NCBI GenBank assembly: GCA_025059775.1
Contig: JANXCW010000004.1
Span: 141,997-205,996, forward strand
Source of the DNA: Armatimonadota bacterium
Lineage (GTDB): Bacteria; Sysuimicrobiota; Sysuimicrobiia; Sysuimicrobiales; Sysuimicrobiaceae
Direction: 5' to 3'
DNA: 64,000 nt
Part shown: positions 1-8,224 of the stretch, piece by piece
Position numbering within the stretch: position 1 is the stretch's first letter
Layout: each line of letters opens with the position of its first letter
Notes under the pieces: model-generated
Told to the model about the DNA's origin: nothing
Databases searched by the model: none
The model's input: the letters and a program-made list of their open reading frames with translations, nothing else
Made by a program: the position numbers and the translations under genes

Positions 1-793
1 GGCCCACCACGAGGTGGTCCAGCTCCACCACCCGCCGAATGGCCAGCAGCACTCCCGGAAGGTACGCCTCATCCCCCATGGCATCGTGGCGGATGCGGAG
101 AACCTGCCCGGGCCCGCCGAAGACCACCTCCTGGTGGGCCATCAGCCCCGGAAGCCGCACGCTGTGTACCCGGATCCCCTCATATACCCCGCCGCGGACC
201 CCCGGCACCGTCTCCGTCTCCTGGACCTTAGATTCCGGGAGGGCGGAGCGGGCGGAGGCGATGAGCTGAGCGGTCCGGAGTGCGGTGCCGCTCGGTGCAT
301 CCTTTTTCCGGTCGTGGTGGAGCTCCACGATCTCCACGTGCGGAAAGTGACGGGCCGCGAGTTCCGCGAACCGCATCATGAGGGCGGCCCCCAGGGCGAA
401 GTTGGGAGCCACCACCCCCCCAAGGCCTCGCTCCCCGCACGCCCGCTCGAGGACCCCGATCGCGGCGGGATCGTACCCCGTTCCCCCCACCACGGGCCGC
501 ACGCCCCGATGGACCGCGCGGAGGGCGTTGGTCACCGTGGCCGCACCCACGGCAAAGTCCACGAGCACATCCGCCATCAGCCCCTCGATCTCCTCCGCGG
601 GCCGGATGGGGACCCCGACTGGCCCCACTCCCGCCACCTCTCCCGCGTCCTCTCCGAGGGCGCGCGTGTGGCCGAAGGCCGCCACGAGAAGGAGATCCGG
701 CTCCCGGACCACGGCTCGGACCACCGCGCGGCCCATCCGGCCCGCAGCCCCAGAGACCGCTACCCGTAGGACGGACGGAGCGAACGGTCTCAC
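1..793 (-). CDS. dapB: 4-hydroxy-tetrahydrodipicolinate reductase, 3' end cut by window edge
   Basis: Reduces the dihydrodipicolinate precursor with NAD(P)H in the diaminopimelate/lysine pathway, so it feeds both protein and peptidoglycan synthesis in the cytosol. The frame opens with GTG at 793 and leaves the window at base 1 after 264 codons. The last visible residues, LDHLVVG, lie close to the C-terminus in this family, so only a few codons are missing. Visible signatures are the N-terminal Rossmann motif VSGAAGRMGR (about residues 13-22) and the catalytic block HHDRKKDAPSGT. The GTG start overlaps the TGA of the upstream peptidase gene as GTGA, which implies translational coupling. It is the last visible gene of the rimP-to-dapB run. 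Identification is firm. Confidence 0.93.
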   Translation of the reverse strand, partial: MRPFAPSVLRVAVSGAAGRMGRAVVRAVVREPDLLLVAAFGHTRALGEDAGEVAGVGPVGVPIRPAEEIEGLMADVLVDFAVGAATVTNALRAVHRGVRPVVGGTGYDPAAIGVLERACGERGLGGVVAPNFALGAALMMRFAELAARHFPHVEIVELHHDRKKDAPSGTALRTAQLIASARSALPESKVQETETVPGVRGGVYEGIRVHSVRLPGLMAHQEVVFGGPGQVLRIRHDAMGDEAYLPGVLLAIRRVVELDHLVVG

Positions 794-2067
794 CTTCCCA
801 CCTCCACGGATTCGAACCAGCCCCGGAGCAGCCGCTCTGCTCCCTCCGGTCCCACCGCGGCCAGGGCCGGGGGGCCGCTCAGGAGCTGCTGGGCGAGAAG
901 CTGCACCCGCTCCGCGGTCACCGCCTCGATCTCCGCCAGGATCTCATCCGGCGATACGTAGCGGCCCAGGTACAGCTCGCTGCGGGCCAGATAGAACATG
1001 CGCGGCGCCGTGCCCTCCAGGGAGAGCATGAGGTTCCCCTTCAGGGACTCCTTCGCCCGTTGCAGCTCCTCCGCCGGCACCGGTTCCGTCCGCAGTCGCT
1101 CCAGCTCCCGGAGGGCCACCTCCAGCACCTCACCCACCCGCTCGGGGCTGGTCCCCGCGTAGACGGCGAAGGCCCCCGCCTCCCGGTACATGGTGGAGAA
1201 AGTACCGATACTGTACACCAACCCTCGCTTCTCCCGGACCTCCTGGAAGAGGCGGCTGCTCATCCCACCGCCCGCGATGGTCTCCAGGACCGCCTGGACG
1301 TACCGATCCGGATGCGCCTGCGGGAGCCCCGGATAGCCGAAGCAGAGGTGAACCTGCTCCGTGTCCTTTTCCCGCACGCGCACCTCCCGGCGCACCTCCG
1401 GAGCCCGCAGGATCCGCGGCGAGGCCGCCCCGTCGAGGGGAGCGAGCAGCTCCTGCACCAGGTCCACCATGGCCTCGTGACGCACGGCTCCGCTGGCGGC
1501 CACCATGGTGCGATCGGGCACGTACTCCCGTGCTAGGTACTCCAGGAATGCCTCCCGGTGGAGGCGGCGCACCGTGTGTGCGGTGCCGATCACGGGCCAT
1601 CCGAGGGGGTCCCCCGCCCACAGGGTCTCCAGGAACAGATCCTGCACGAGGTCATCCGGGCTGTCCTCGTACATCTTGATCTCTTCCAGGATCACCTGGC
1701 GCTCCCTCTCGATGGCCTCCGGATCGAAGAGGGAGGCTACCAGCATGTCCGCGAGGATGTCGGTAGCCCGGGGCAGATGATCCGCCAGCACGCGTACGTA
1801 GTAACAGGTGAGTTCCCGATCCGTAAACGCGTTGAGCTGGCCTCCTAGGGCATCCACCTCCTCTGCAATCTGCTGCGCACTGCGGCGGCGGGTCCCCTTG
1901 AACAGCATGTGCTCCACGAAGTGGGAAATCCCCACCCACTCGGGTGGTTCGAAGCGGGTCCCGGTCTCCACCCAGATGCCGAGGGTGACGGTGCGGGCGC
2001 CCGGGATGTCCTCCGTGACCACCCGGATCCCGCTCGGAAGCCGGGTCCTGTGCACCTCCGCGTCCAC
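790..2067 (-). CDS. M16 family zinc metallopeptidase (YmxG/processing-peptidase-like)
   Basis: Predicted zinc-dependent endopeptidase of the pitrilysin/mitochondrial-processing-peptidase family, 425 aa, the usual size for the single-unit bacterial members. The inverted zinc motif HFVEH sits at residues 49-53, and a downstream acidic helix (EEIKMYEDSP) supplies the third ligand. No signal peptide is visible, so it is probably cytosolic. The position between pnp and dapB matches the pnp-ymxG-dap order known from Bacillota. It starts 9 bases after the pnp stop, and its TGA overlaps the dapB GTG. The physiological substrate of such proteins is unknown. The family call is firm; the exact role is not. 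Confidence 0.9.
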   Translation of the reverse strand: MDAEVHRTRLPSGIRVVTEDIPGARTVTLGIWVETGTRFEPPEWVGISHFVEHMLFKGTRRRSAQQIAEEVDALGGQLNAFTDRELTCYYVRVLADHLPRATDILADMLVASLFDPEAIERERQVILEEIKMYEDSPDDLVQDLFLETLWAGDPLGWPVIGTAHTVRRLHREAFLEYLAREYVPDRTMVAASGAVRHEAMVDLVQELLAPLDGAASPRILRAPEVRREVRVREKDTEQVHLCFGYPGLPQAHPDRYVQAVLETIAGGGMSSRLFQEVREKRGLVYSIGTFSTMYREAGAFAVYAGTSPERVGEVLEVALRELERLRTEPVPAEELQRAKESLKGNLMLSLEGTAPRMFYLARSELYLGRYVSPDEILAEIEAVTAERVQLLAQQLLSGPPALAAVGPEGAERLLRGWFESVEVGR

Positions 2068-2076
2068 GGCCGCTTC

Positions 2077-4320
2077 CTACCGTCGGGGCTCCGTCCTACG
2101 GGGCCGCGCATCCGGCCGAACCGGTCGCCCTCCCTCAGGCCGCCGGTCCTCACGCCCCCCCGGCCCCCGGGCAGGGGCCACGGAGGCAGGTGCTCCCCCA
2201 CTCCCCCCCTCCGACGTCAGCCCGCGACGTGTGAGGTTCACCCGGCCCAGGGCGTCGATTTCCTTCACCCGCACGAGGATCTGGTCGCCCACCTTCACCA
2301 CGTCCTCCACCCGGTTCACCCGTCGGTCGCTGAGTTCGGAGATGTGCACCAAGCCCTCTTTACCGGGCAGCACCTCCACGAAGGCGCCGAAGCTGGTGAG
2401 CCGGGTGACCCGGCCGAGATAGGTCTGCCCCACCTCCACCTCCTGTACGATCTCCCGGATCCTCTGCATCGCCCGCTGGGCCGCCTCCTCGCTGGTGCTG
2501 GCGATAATCACCCGGCCATCCTGCTCCACCTCGATCCGGGTACCGGTCTCCGCGGTAATCCGGTTGATGACCTTACCGCCCGGCCCGATCACCTCCCGGA
2601 TCTTCTCGGGCGGGATCTGCAGGGTCACCAAGCGTGGGGCGTACTTGGAGAGCTCGCTGCGGGGAGCGGGGAGCACCTGGAGCATGGCGTCCAGGATGGC
2701 GAGCCGCGCCTCCCGGGCCCGGCTCAGGGCCTCGGCGATGAGGTCCCGCGGAAGCCCCCGCAGCTTGATGTCCAGCTGGATGGCGGTGATCCCCTCCCGG
2801 GTGCCCGCTACCTTGAAGTCCATGTCCCCGTGGGCATCCTCGATTCCCTGGATGTCCGTGAGGAGTACCGCGCGGCCGTCCTCGCCCGTCATGAGCCCGA
2901 TGGAGATGCCCGCTACAGGAGCCCGAATGGGGACACCGGCGTCCATGAGGGCCAGGGTGCTCCCGCACACGGAGGCCATGGAGGTGGAGCCGTTTGACTC
3001 CAGGACCTCGCTCACGAGCCGGATGGTGTAGGGGAACGCCTCCTCCGGCGGGATCATGCGGGCCAGAGCCCGCTCCGCCAGGGCTCCGTGCCCGATCTCC
3101 CGCCGGCTCGGACCCCGCAGGGGCCGTACCTCTCCCGTGCTGTAGGGCGGGAAGACGTAGTGGTGCATGAAGCGCTTCCGCTCCAGAATCCCCAGATCAT
3201 CCAGGATCTGCTCGTCCTCCCCCGTGCCCAGGGTGCACAGGGTGAGCACCTGCGTCTGACCCCGCTGGAAGAGGGCACTCCCGTGGGTGCGGGGCATGAG
3301 GCCGACTTCGATGTAAAGAGGGCGGATCTCCGTGGGTGTCCGACCGTCCGTGCGCACGCCTTCCTCCAGGATCATGCGGCGCACGAGGTCCTTCTGGACG
3401 GACTCCAGGACGGCTCGGATCTCCAGGGCCCGATCCGGGTACTGCTCCAACAGGCGGGCACCCACCTCCTGCGCCGCCTGCGCCACCGCGGCCTCCCTGG
3501 CTTGCTTATCGGCGTTGCGCAGGGCGGCATCCAGCGCCGGGACGGAGGCTTCCCGCACCACCCGTTCCAGCTCCGGGTCTACGGCGAAGAGGGGTACCTG
3601 GCGCTTGGGTTTGCCCGCCTTTTCCACCAGCTCCCGGATAGCGGCGATGATCCTGCGGCATTCCGCGTGGGCGAGGTCGATGGCTTCCAGGACCACCTCC
3701 TCCGGGACCTGGTCTGCACCCGCCTCTAGCATCACCACCGCCTCGTCCGTGGCCGCCACCACCAGGTCCAGCCGGCTCGGTCCCTCGATCTGCTGGAGGG
3801 TGGGATTCAGGACCAATCGCCCGTCCACCCACCCCACCCGCACGCAGCCGATGGGTCCCTCCCAGGGGATGTCGGAGATGGCGAGGGCCGCGCTCGCCCC
3901 TACCACCGCGGCCACGTCCGGCGGGTGGATCTTGTCCGCGGACAGGGTGGTGGCGATCACCTGGACCTCATTCCGGAAGCCCTTGGGGAAGAGTGGGCGG
4001 AGGGGCCGATCCATGAGCCGGGCGCTGAGGATGGCCCGCTCTCCAGGCCGGCCTTCCCGGCGGAAGAAGCTTCCTGGAATCTTGCCCGCGGCGTAGAGGC
4101 GCTCCTCGAACTCGCACGTGAGGGGCAGGAAGTCAATCCCCTCCCGCGGGTTCTCGGAGGCGGTGGCCGTGACGAGCACCACCGTCTCTCCGTACCGGAC
4201 CGTCACCGCACCGTTCGCCTGGCGCGCCAGTTTCCCGGTCTCGATCACCCACTCCTCATCCCCCACCGGAAAGACGACACGGTACACTTCCGGGGTCGCA
4301 TACGAGATGGCAACGGTCAT
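2077..4320 (-). CDS. pnp: polyribonucleotide nucleotidyltransferase (PNPase)
   Basis: Phosphorolytic 3'-to-5' exoribonuclease of mRNA turnover, acting in the cytosol as a homotrimer and commonly with the RNA degradosome. The 747 aa contain two RNase PH-like domains (roughly residues 15-230 and 320-550), a KH domain with [10 protein letters not shown], and an S1 domain ([21 protein letters not shown]). A basic, Gly/Pro/Arg-rich tail of about 45 residues follows. The length fits the family (about 700 aa) plus that tail. The ATG at 4320 is preceded by a GGAGGA ribosome site. It lies downstream of rpsO, the classical arrangement, with a stem-loop between them that could be a processing or autoregulatory site. 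Confidence 0.97.
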   Translation of the reverse strand: MTVAISYATPEVYRVVFPVGDEEWVIETGKLARQANGAVTVRYGETVVLVTATASENPREGIDFLPLTCEFEERLYAAGKIPGSFFRREGRPGERAILSARLMDRPLRPLFPKGFRNEVQVIATTLSADKIHPPDVAAVVGASAALAISDIPWEGPIGCVRVGWVDGRLVLNPTLQQIEGPSRLDLVVAATDEAVVMLEAGADQVPEEVVLEAIDLAHAECRRIIAAIRELVEKAGKPKRQVPLFAVDPELERVVREASVPALDAALRNADKQAREAAVAQAAQEVGARLLEQYPDRALEIRAVLESVQKDLVRRMILEEGVRTDGRTPTEIRPLYIEVGLMPRTHGSALFQRGQTQVLTLCTLGTGEDEQILDDLGILERKRFMHHYVFPPYSTGEVRPLRGPSRREIGHGALAERALARMIPPEEAFPYTIRLVSEVLESNGSTSMASVCGSTLALMDAGVPIRAPVAGISIGLMTGEDGRAVLLTDIQGIEDAHGDMDFKVAGTREGITAIQLDIKLRGLPRDLIAEALSRAREARLAILDAMLQVLPAPRSELSKYAPRLVTLQIPPEKIREVIGPGGKVINRITAETGTRIEVEQDGRVIIASTSEEAAQRAMQRIREIVQEVEVGQTYLGRVTRLTSFGAFVEVLPGKEGLVHISELSDRRVNRVEDVVKVGDQILVRVKEIDALGRVNLTRRGLTSEGGSGGAPASVAPARGPGGREDRRPEGGRPVRPDARPRRTEPRR

Positions 4321-4389
4321 ACGATCCTCCTCCGTGTTCCGGCACTCCGGGTGCCCGGTCAGTGGGAGGCCGGAGAGGAGGGCCCGATC

Positions 4390-4410
4390 ACCGGGAGCTT
4401 TGCTCCAGGT
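4390..4410 (-). promoter_or_regulatory. stem-loop in the rpsO-pnp intergenic region
   Basis: Inverted repeat ACC-n-GGAGC-TTT-GCTCC-n-GGT lies in the 186-base gap between the rpsO stop and the pnp start. A smaller perfect hairpin, GGCAC-5 nt-GTGCC, lies nearer pnp at about 4339-4353. In other bacteria this interval carries an RNase-cleaved hairpin through which PNPase controls its own mRNA. Here that role is an inference from position and symmetry. No U-tract follows, so a plain terminator is less likely. Confidence 0.4.
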
Positions 4411-4506
4411 CAGCAGGGACCCGAAGCAGAGGTCGCGATGATCGTCCTCCCTCCATCCCCGGACCTCCCCACCCCCTACTACGTCCGCCCGAAACGGTCC
4501 ATTCCC

Positions 4507-4776
4507 CTACCTGCGGAGGCCCAGACGCTCGATGAGCTGCCGGTACCGTTCTGGATCCTCCCGCTGGAGGTATCGCAACAGCCGCCGACGCTTGCTAACC
4601 ATTTGGACAAGCCCTCGCCGGGAGTGGAGATCCTTGCGGTGGACCTTCAGGTGCTCCGCGAGGAGCCGGATGCGCTCCGTGAGGAGCGCCACCTGGACCT
4701 CTGGGGAGCCCGTGTCCGCTTCCGACCGGCGGAACTGCTCGATGAGGGTCTGTTTTTCCTCCTTCAGTAGGGCCAT
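4507..4776 (-). CDS. rpsO: 30S ribosomal protein S15
   Basis: Binds 16S rRNA early in assembly of the small-subunit platform. The 89 aa have the canonical length and hallmark segments: [13 protein letters not shown] early, [11 protein letters not shown] in the middle, and a basic KRRRLLRYL helix. An in-frame upstream ATG would add 29 low-complexity residues. The ATG at 4776 is chosen because it gives the standard N-terminus and has a [12 protein letters not shown] ribosome site just before it. It lies between ribF and pnp on the same strand. Confidence 0.97.
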   Translation of the reverse strand: MALLKEEKQTLIEQFRRSEADTGSPEVQVALLTERIRLLAEHLKVHRKDLHSRRGLVQMVSKRRRLLRYLQREDPERYRQLIERLGLRR

Positions 4777-4810
4777 CCTCCTCCCTCCTCCGGAAACCGG
4801 GTCCATCTTA

Positions 4811-5629
4811 TCACGCCCCCCCTGGGGGGGCAAACACGGGCTCCGGGGCGAGGCGGCGGACAAACCGGAGGGTGGCGAGGCCGGGGAGGGCTTGAGGGAC
4901 CATGACCACCAGCTCCTGGGATCCTACTTGAGCCACTCCGTCTACCTCCTCCTCTGCCTCCACCCGTATCCCGTAGGCTCCTGGGGCGGGTACCAGCTTC
5001 CTGGGGGGGGTCTCGCACCAGCACACGAACCCGCCGGTCCCCCGCACCTGGCGTCGGAGCCGGACGCGGACCTCGTACGGATCGCCCAGCAACACCGCGG
5101 CCTCCTCCACCTGGCCCTCCCGGAGCAGAGCCCGGATGCGGCTGCTGCTCACCGGAGCTCCCCCGAGCTCCACCGGCGGGCACACCCGGACCCCGAATCC
5201 CATCCGGGCTCCCAGGTGCTCCAGCAATTGCACGTTTCCCGTCCGATTCCGCCCAAAGGCGAATCCCGAACCGCACACCACGCCCCGAACGCCCAGTCGG
5301 TGAACGAGCATCTCCACGAAGGTTTGGGGTTCCGTGTTCCGCAGGGTCTCGTCAAACCTCAGCACCAGCACGGCCTCTAGGCCCGTGGCCGCAAACCGGT
5401 GGATCCGCTCCTCCAGGGTGGTGAGCAGGAAGGGCTCCCGAGGAGGGGCGAGGAGCTCCAGGGGATGCGGATGGAAGGTGAGGGCCATGCTCCGCCACCC
5501 CTGCTCCCGGGCCCACGCCACGGTCGCTTCCAGGACCGCCCGATGGCCGAGGTGGACGCCGTCGAAGGTTCCCAAGGCGATGCCGGTGGAGGCAGGGGGA
5601 ACCTCCTCCGGCGCGTGGAAGACCTGCAT
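4811..5629 (-). CDS. ribF: RibF-type FAD synthetase with a degenerate riboflavin-kinase domain
   Basis: The N-terminal part (about residues 1-185) is a typical FMN adenylyltransferase: [10 protein letters not shown] at residues 20-29, TFHPHP, and a C-terminal SSSRIR signature. The C-terminal part is only about 85 residues, against about 125 in bifunctional RibF. A remnant [10 protein letters not shown] segment aligns with the flavokinase fold, but the GFPTAN nucleotide/Mg motif and the NGRPT-type catalytic stretch are absent. The protein is 272 aa, against about 310 typically. I therefore expect FAD synthetase activity and doubt riboflavin kinase activity. The ATG at 5629 shares its A with the truB stop (TGATG). 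Confidence 0.85.
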   Translation of the reverse strand: MQVFHAPEEVPPASTGIALGTFDGVHLGHRAVLEATVAWAREQGWRSMALTFHPHPLELLAPPREPFLLTTLEERIHRFAATGLEAVLVLRFDETLRNTEPQTFVEMLVHRLGVRGVVCGSGFAFGRNRTGNVQLLEHLGARMGFGVRVCPPVELGGAPVSSSRIRALLREGQVEEAAVLLGDPYEVRVRLRRQVRGTGGFVCWCETPPRKLVPAPGAYGIRVEAEEEVDGVAQVGSQELVVMVPQALPGLATLRFVRRLAPEPVFAPPGGA

Positions 5630-6531
5630 CAGCGTCCCGAGGCCACGAGGAGCACCTTGTAGGGCCGCAGCTGTCCCCCAACCGCCCGGCCGATAGCCAG
5701 CAGGTTCCCCTCCACATCCAGGACCTTCACGAGGGTACCCTGGGGGAGGGTAAGATGAGGAGCCACCTTCCAGAGGGGCAGGGGCTGCCCGTGGAGGACG
5801 GCGGCCCGCATACGGCCCTCCACCTCCACCTCCGGGAGATCCGGGAGGGCCTGGGCGGGGGGAATCAGGAGGCGGCGGAACTCCCCGTTCCGCACTGCTT
5901 CCTCGACCTCCTCGAAGGTGTAGCTCTCCTCGAGACGGTGCGGGCCGACCCGGGTCCGGATCATGAAGCCCGCATGCGCCCCGCACCCGAGGGCTTCCCC
6001 GATATCGTGCGCCAGCTGGCGCACGTAGGTGCCCTTGGAGCACGTGATGTCCAGGAGAGCCCGGGGGGGATCGAACCGGAGGAGACGGATCTCGTGGACG
6101 GTGACGGTGCGGGGCGCGCGCTCCACCTCGATCCCCCTCCGCGCGAGCTCGTACAGCCGCCGGCCCTCGTGGTGCACCGCGGAGACCATGGGGGGCACCT
6201 GCTGGATGGTCCCCAAAAACCGCCGCAGGACCCGTTCCAGGTCCTCCCCGCGCACGGATACCCCCCTGCGCATGAGGACCTCTCCCAGGGCATCGCCAGT
6301 AGTGGTGGAAACTCCCAGGACCAGCTCCACCCGGTACGCCTTGTCCTGCTCCATGAGGAACTCGCTGAGCCGGGTGGTGCGGCCGATACAGCACACCAAA
6401 ACCCCCGCGGCACCGGGATCCAGGGTTCCCGTGTGCCCGATGCGCCGCATGCCCACCAGACGCCGCAGCTCCTCCACGCAGTCGTGGCTGGTCATGCCGG
6501 GAGGTTTCAGGAGGTTCAGAAGTCCATCCAT
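5629..6531 (-). CDS. truB: tRNA pseudouridine-55 synthase
   Basis: Isomerises U55 in the T-loop of tRNAs. The 300 aa contain the N-terminal LLNLLKPPGMTSHD block, the catalytic GHTGTLDPGAAGVL motif with the essential Asp near residue 40, YRVELVLGVSTTTGDALG, and the CSKGTYVRQLAHDIG motif, followed by a small PUA-like tail. The ATG at 6531 gives the standard start. It lies inside the 3' end of nrnA, a 16-base overlap. The 3' end is coupled to ribF. Confidence 0.96.
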   Translation of the reverse strand: MDGLLNLLKPPGMTSHDCVEELRRLVGMRRIGHTGTLDPGAAGVLVCCIGRTTRLSEFLMEQDKAYRVELVLGVSTTTGDALGEVLMRRGVSVRGEDLERVLRRFLGTIQQVPPMVSAVHHEGRRLYELARRGIEVERAPRTVTVHEIRLLRFDPPRALLDITCSKGTYVRQLAHDIGEALGCGAHAGFMIRTRVGPHRLEESYTFEEVEEAVRNGEFRRLLIPPAQALPDLPEVEVEGRMRAAVLHGQPLPLWKVAPHLTLPQGTLVKVLDVEGNLLAIGRAVGGQLRPYKVLLVASGR

Positions 6532-7535
6532 GGCCCGCACCCTAAGAAGGACCCATGCATTCCGGACGCGGGAGCCGCACCGAGCAGCTCTCCCGCCGCG
6601 TGGAGGGTTTCCCGGATCACCTTCTCCGGGGGATCGGTGGAGGTGAACCCCGCGGCCTGCGCGTGCCCCCCGCCTCCGAACCGGGCCGCCAGCTCGTTCA
6701 CCCGCACCCCGCCCCGGGAACGCAGGCTCACCCGGACCTCCCCCGCATCCACCCGGAACAGCACCGCCACGCGGACGCCCGCCATGCCCCGCAGGTGGGA
6801 GACGATGTTCTCCGTGTCCTCCCAGCTCGCTCCCGCTTCCTGCAACATCGCCTCGTCCACCACGGTCCACACCAGGCCCCCCCCCAGCGCGAGCCGCATG
6901 CGCACGAGGCTCCAGCCGAGCAGCCGCATGCTGGCGGGGGAGCGGGATTCGTAAACCCGCTCGTAGATCTCATGGGGCCGGGCGCCGCCCCGCACCAGCT
7001 CCGCGGCCAGCAGGAAGCTCTCGGGCCGTACGGAGGCGTACCGGAAGGATCCCGTATCCGTGAGGAGTCCCGCCATCAGGCAGGTCGCGATGGGTCCTTC
7101 CAAAGGCACCTGAAGCTCCCGGATGAGCTCCGCCACGAGCTCCGCTACCGCACTCGCCTCCGGCTCCACCCACACGAGATCCCCGTAGCCGCTGTTGTCG
7201 AGGTGGTGGTCCAGGTTGACCACCACCCGGGCCGCACCGAGGGGAGCCGCGAAGCTCCCGGCCCGGGCGAGGTCGCTGCACTCTATCCCCACGGACACAT
7301 CGAAGCGATCCTGGGGAGGGATAACGGTTACCCGTTCCCAGGTGGGAAGGAACCGGTACAGCTGCGGAACCCCGTCCTGACTGCCCACCACCACCTCCTT
7401 GCCCAACCGCTCCAGGGCCAACGCCAGGGCCAGGGCGCTTCCCAGGGCGTCCGCGTCCGGCCGCTCGTGGGCTACGAGGAGGACGCGCCGGGCCGACTCA
7501 AGTGCCCGCGCGATCCGCTTCCGCACCGTCTCCAT
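6516..7535 (-). CDS. nrnA: bifunctional oligoribonuclease/PAP phosphatase-like DHH phosphoesterase
   Basis: Nano-RNA degrading and 3'-phosphoadenosine 5'-phosphate phosphatase family, dependent on Mn/Mg. The 339 aa contain the N-terminal AHERPDADALGSALA motif, the DHH motif NLDHHLDNSGYG near residue 115, and a C-terminal DHHA1 domain ending in RFGGGGHAQAAGF. The length is family-typical. It overlaps rbfA by about 40 bases at its 5' end and truB by 16 bases at its 3' end. The rbfA-nrnA-truB order is standard in Bacillota-type genomes. Confidence 0.93.
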   Translation of the reverse strand: METVRKRIARALESARRVLLVAHERPDADALGSALALALALERLGKEVVVGSQDGVPQLYRFLPTWERVTVIPPQDRFDVSVGIECSDLARAGSFAAPLGAARVVVNLDHHLDNSGYGDLVWVEPEASAVAELVAELIRELQVPLEGPIATCLMAGLLTDTGSFRYASVRPESFLLAAELVRGGARPHEIYERVYESRSPASMRLLGWSLVRMRLALGGGLVWTVVDEAMLQEAGASWEDTENIVSHLRGMAGVRVAVLFRVDAGEVRVSLRSRGGVRVNELAARFGGGGHAQAAGFTSTDPPEKVIRETLHAAGELLGAAPASGMHGSFLGCGPWMDF

Positions 7536-7905
7536 CTTCCTCGGCCCTCCCGGGCTCCTCGGGAGCGGAGAGGGATCGGAGCAGTTCCATGACCCGGGTG
7601 CCCCGTTCGATGCTGGTGTCCAGCCGGAACTGGATCTCCGGCGTCCGGTAGATCCGGATGCGCCGGCCCAGCTCCGTGCGTACGAATCCCACCGCGTTCT
7701 GCAGGGCCTCCATGGTCCGGCGCCGGTCCTCCTCGCTTCCCAGGACGCTCACGAAGATCTTCGCGTGACGGAGGTCGCTGCTGAGCTCCACATCCGTCAC
7801 GGAGGTGAACCCGATGCGGGGATCCTTCAGGACCCGGTGGATGATCTCGCTCACTTCCTCCCGAATGAGCTCCCGGAGCTTTTCCACGCGCTGCGGGGAC
7901 GCCAT
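7498..7905 (-). CDS. rbfA: ribosome-binding factor A
   Basis: Late 30S maturation factor that acts on the 5' end region of 16S rRNA. The 135 aa begin MASPQRVEKLRELI, which is typical, and contain LKDPRIGFTSVTDVELSSDL and a KH-like core. The tail is acidic. The ATG at 7905 is chosen over a GTG nine bases upstream because it has a GAGG site 8 bases before it and gives the family N-terminus. The 3' end overlaps nrnA by 38 bases. Confidence 0.95.
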   Translation of the reverse strand: MASPQRVEKLRELIREEVSEIIHRVLKDPRIGFTSVTDVELSSDLRHAKIFVSVLGSEEDRRRTMEALQNAVGFVRTELGRRIRIYRTPEIQFRLDTSIERGTRVMELLRSLSAPEEPGRAEEDGDGAEADRAGT

Positions 7906-7921
7906 AGGGACCACCTCGCTT

Positions 7922-8203
7922 TTACCGGATCTCCACGTCGTAGTCCACGACCACGGCTTCCGGCTGCCGCTCGATGTAGCGCAGGACCCGGGCGAGCACC
8001 TGATCCGCGTGCTGTCCGTCGTTGGTGACCACCGCGATGCCCAGGGTGGCGCGGCCCCGCAGGTCCTGGTCGTCCACCTCCGCCGCCGCCACCGCGAACT
8101 CGTTGTGCAGGCGCCGGAGGAGGCTGTGCACGATCCGTCGCTTGTCCTTCAGGCTCCGAGGCCCCGGCAAGCTGAGCGCAACGCGCAGCGTCCCCACCAC
8201 CAT
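7922..8203 (-). CDS. ylxP: DUF503 family protein YlxP
   Basis: Small conserved protein of 93 aa found between infB and rbfA in Gram-positive genomes; its biochemical function is not established. Family features visible are the LRVALSLPGPRSLKDKRR segment near the N-terminus and the C-terminal half with RVLRYIERQPEAVVVDYDVEI. It is likely an RNA- or ribosome-associated alpha/beta fold by context. It sits 21 bases after infB and 16 before rbfA in the same operon. Confidence 0.9.
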   Translation of the reverse strand: MVVGTLRVALSLPGPRSLKDKRRIVHSLLRRLHNEFAVAAAEVDDQDLRGRATLGIAVVTNDGQHADQVLARVLRYIERQPEAVVVDYDVEIR

Positions 8204-8224
8204 GGCACCTCACCCTCGTCCTGC

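Noticed and set aside
6531..6870. 113-residue N-terminal extension of TruB
   Set aside because: It overlaps nrnA out of frame, is Gly/Arg-rich low complexity, and the conserved TruB start is at 6531.
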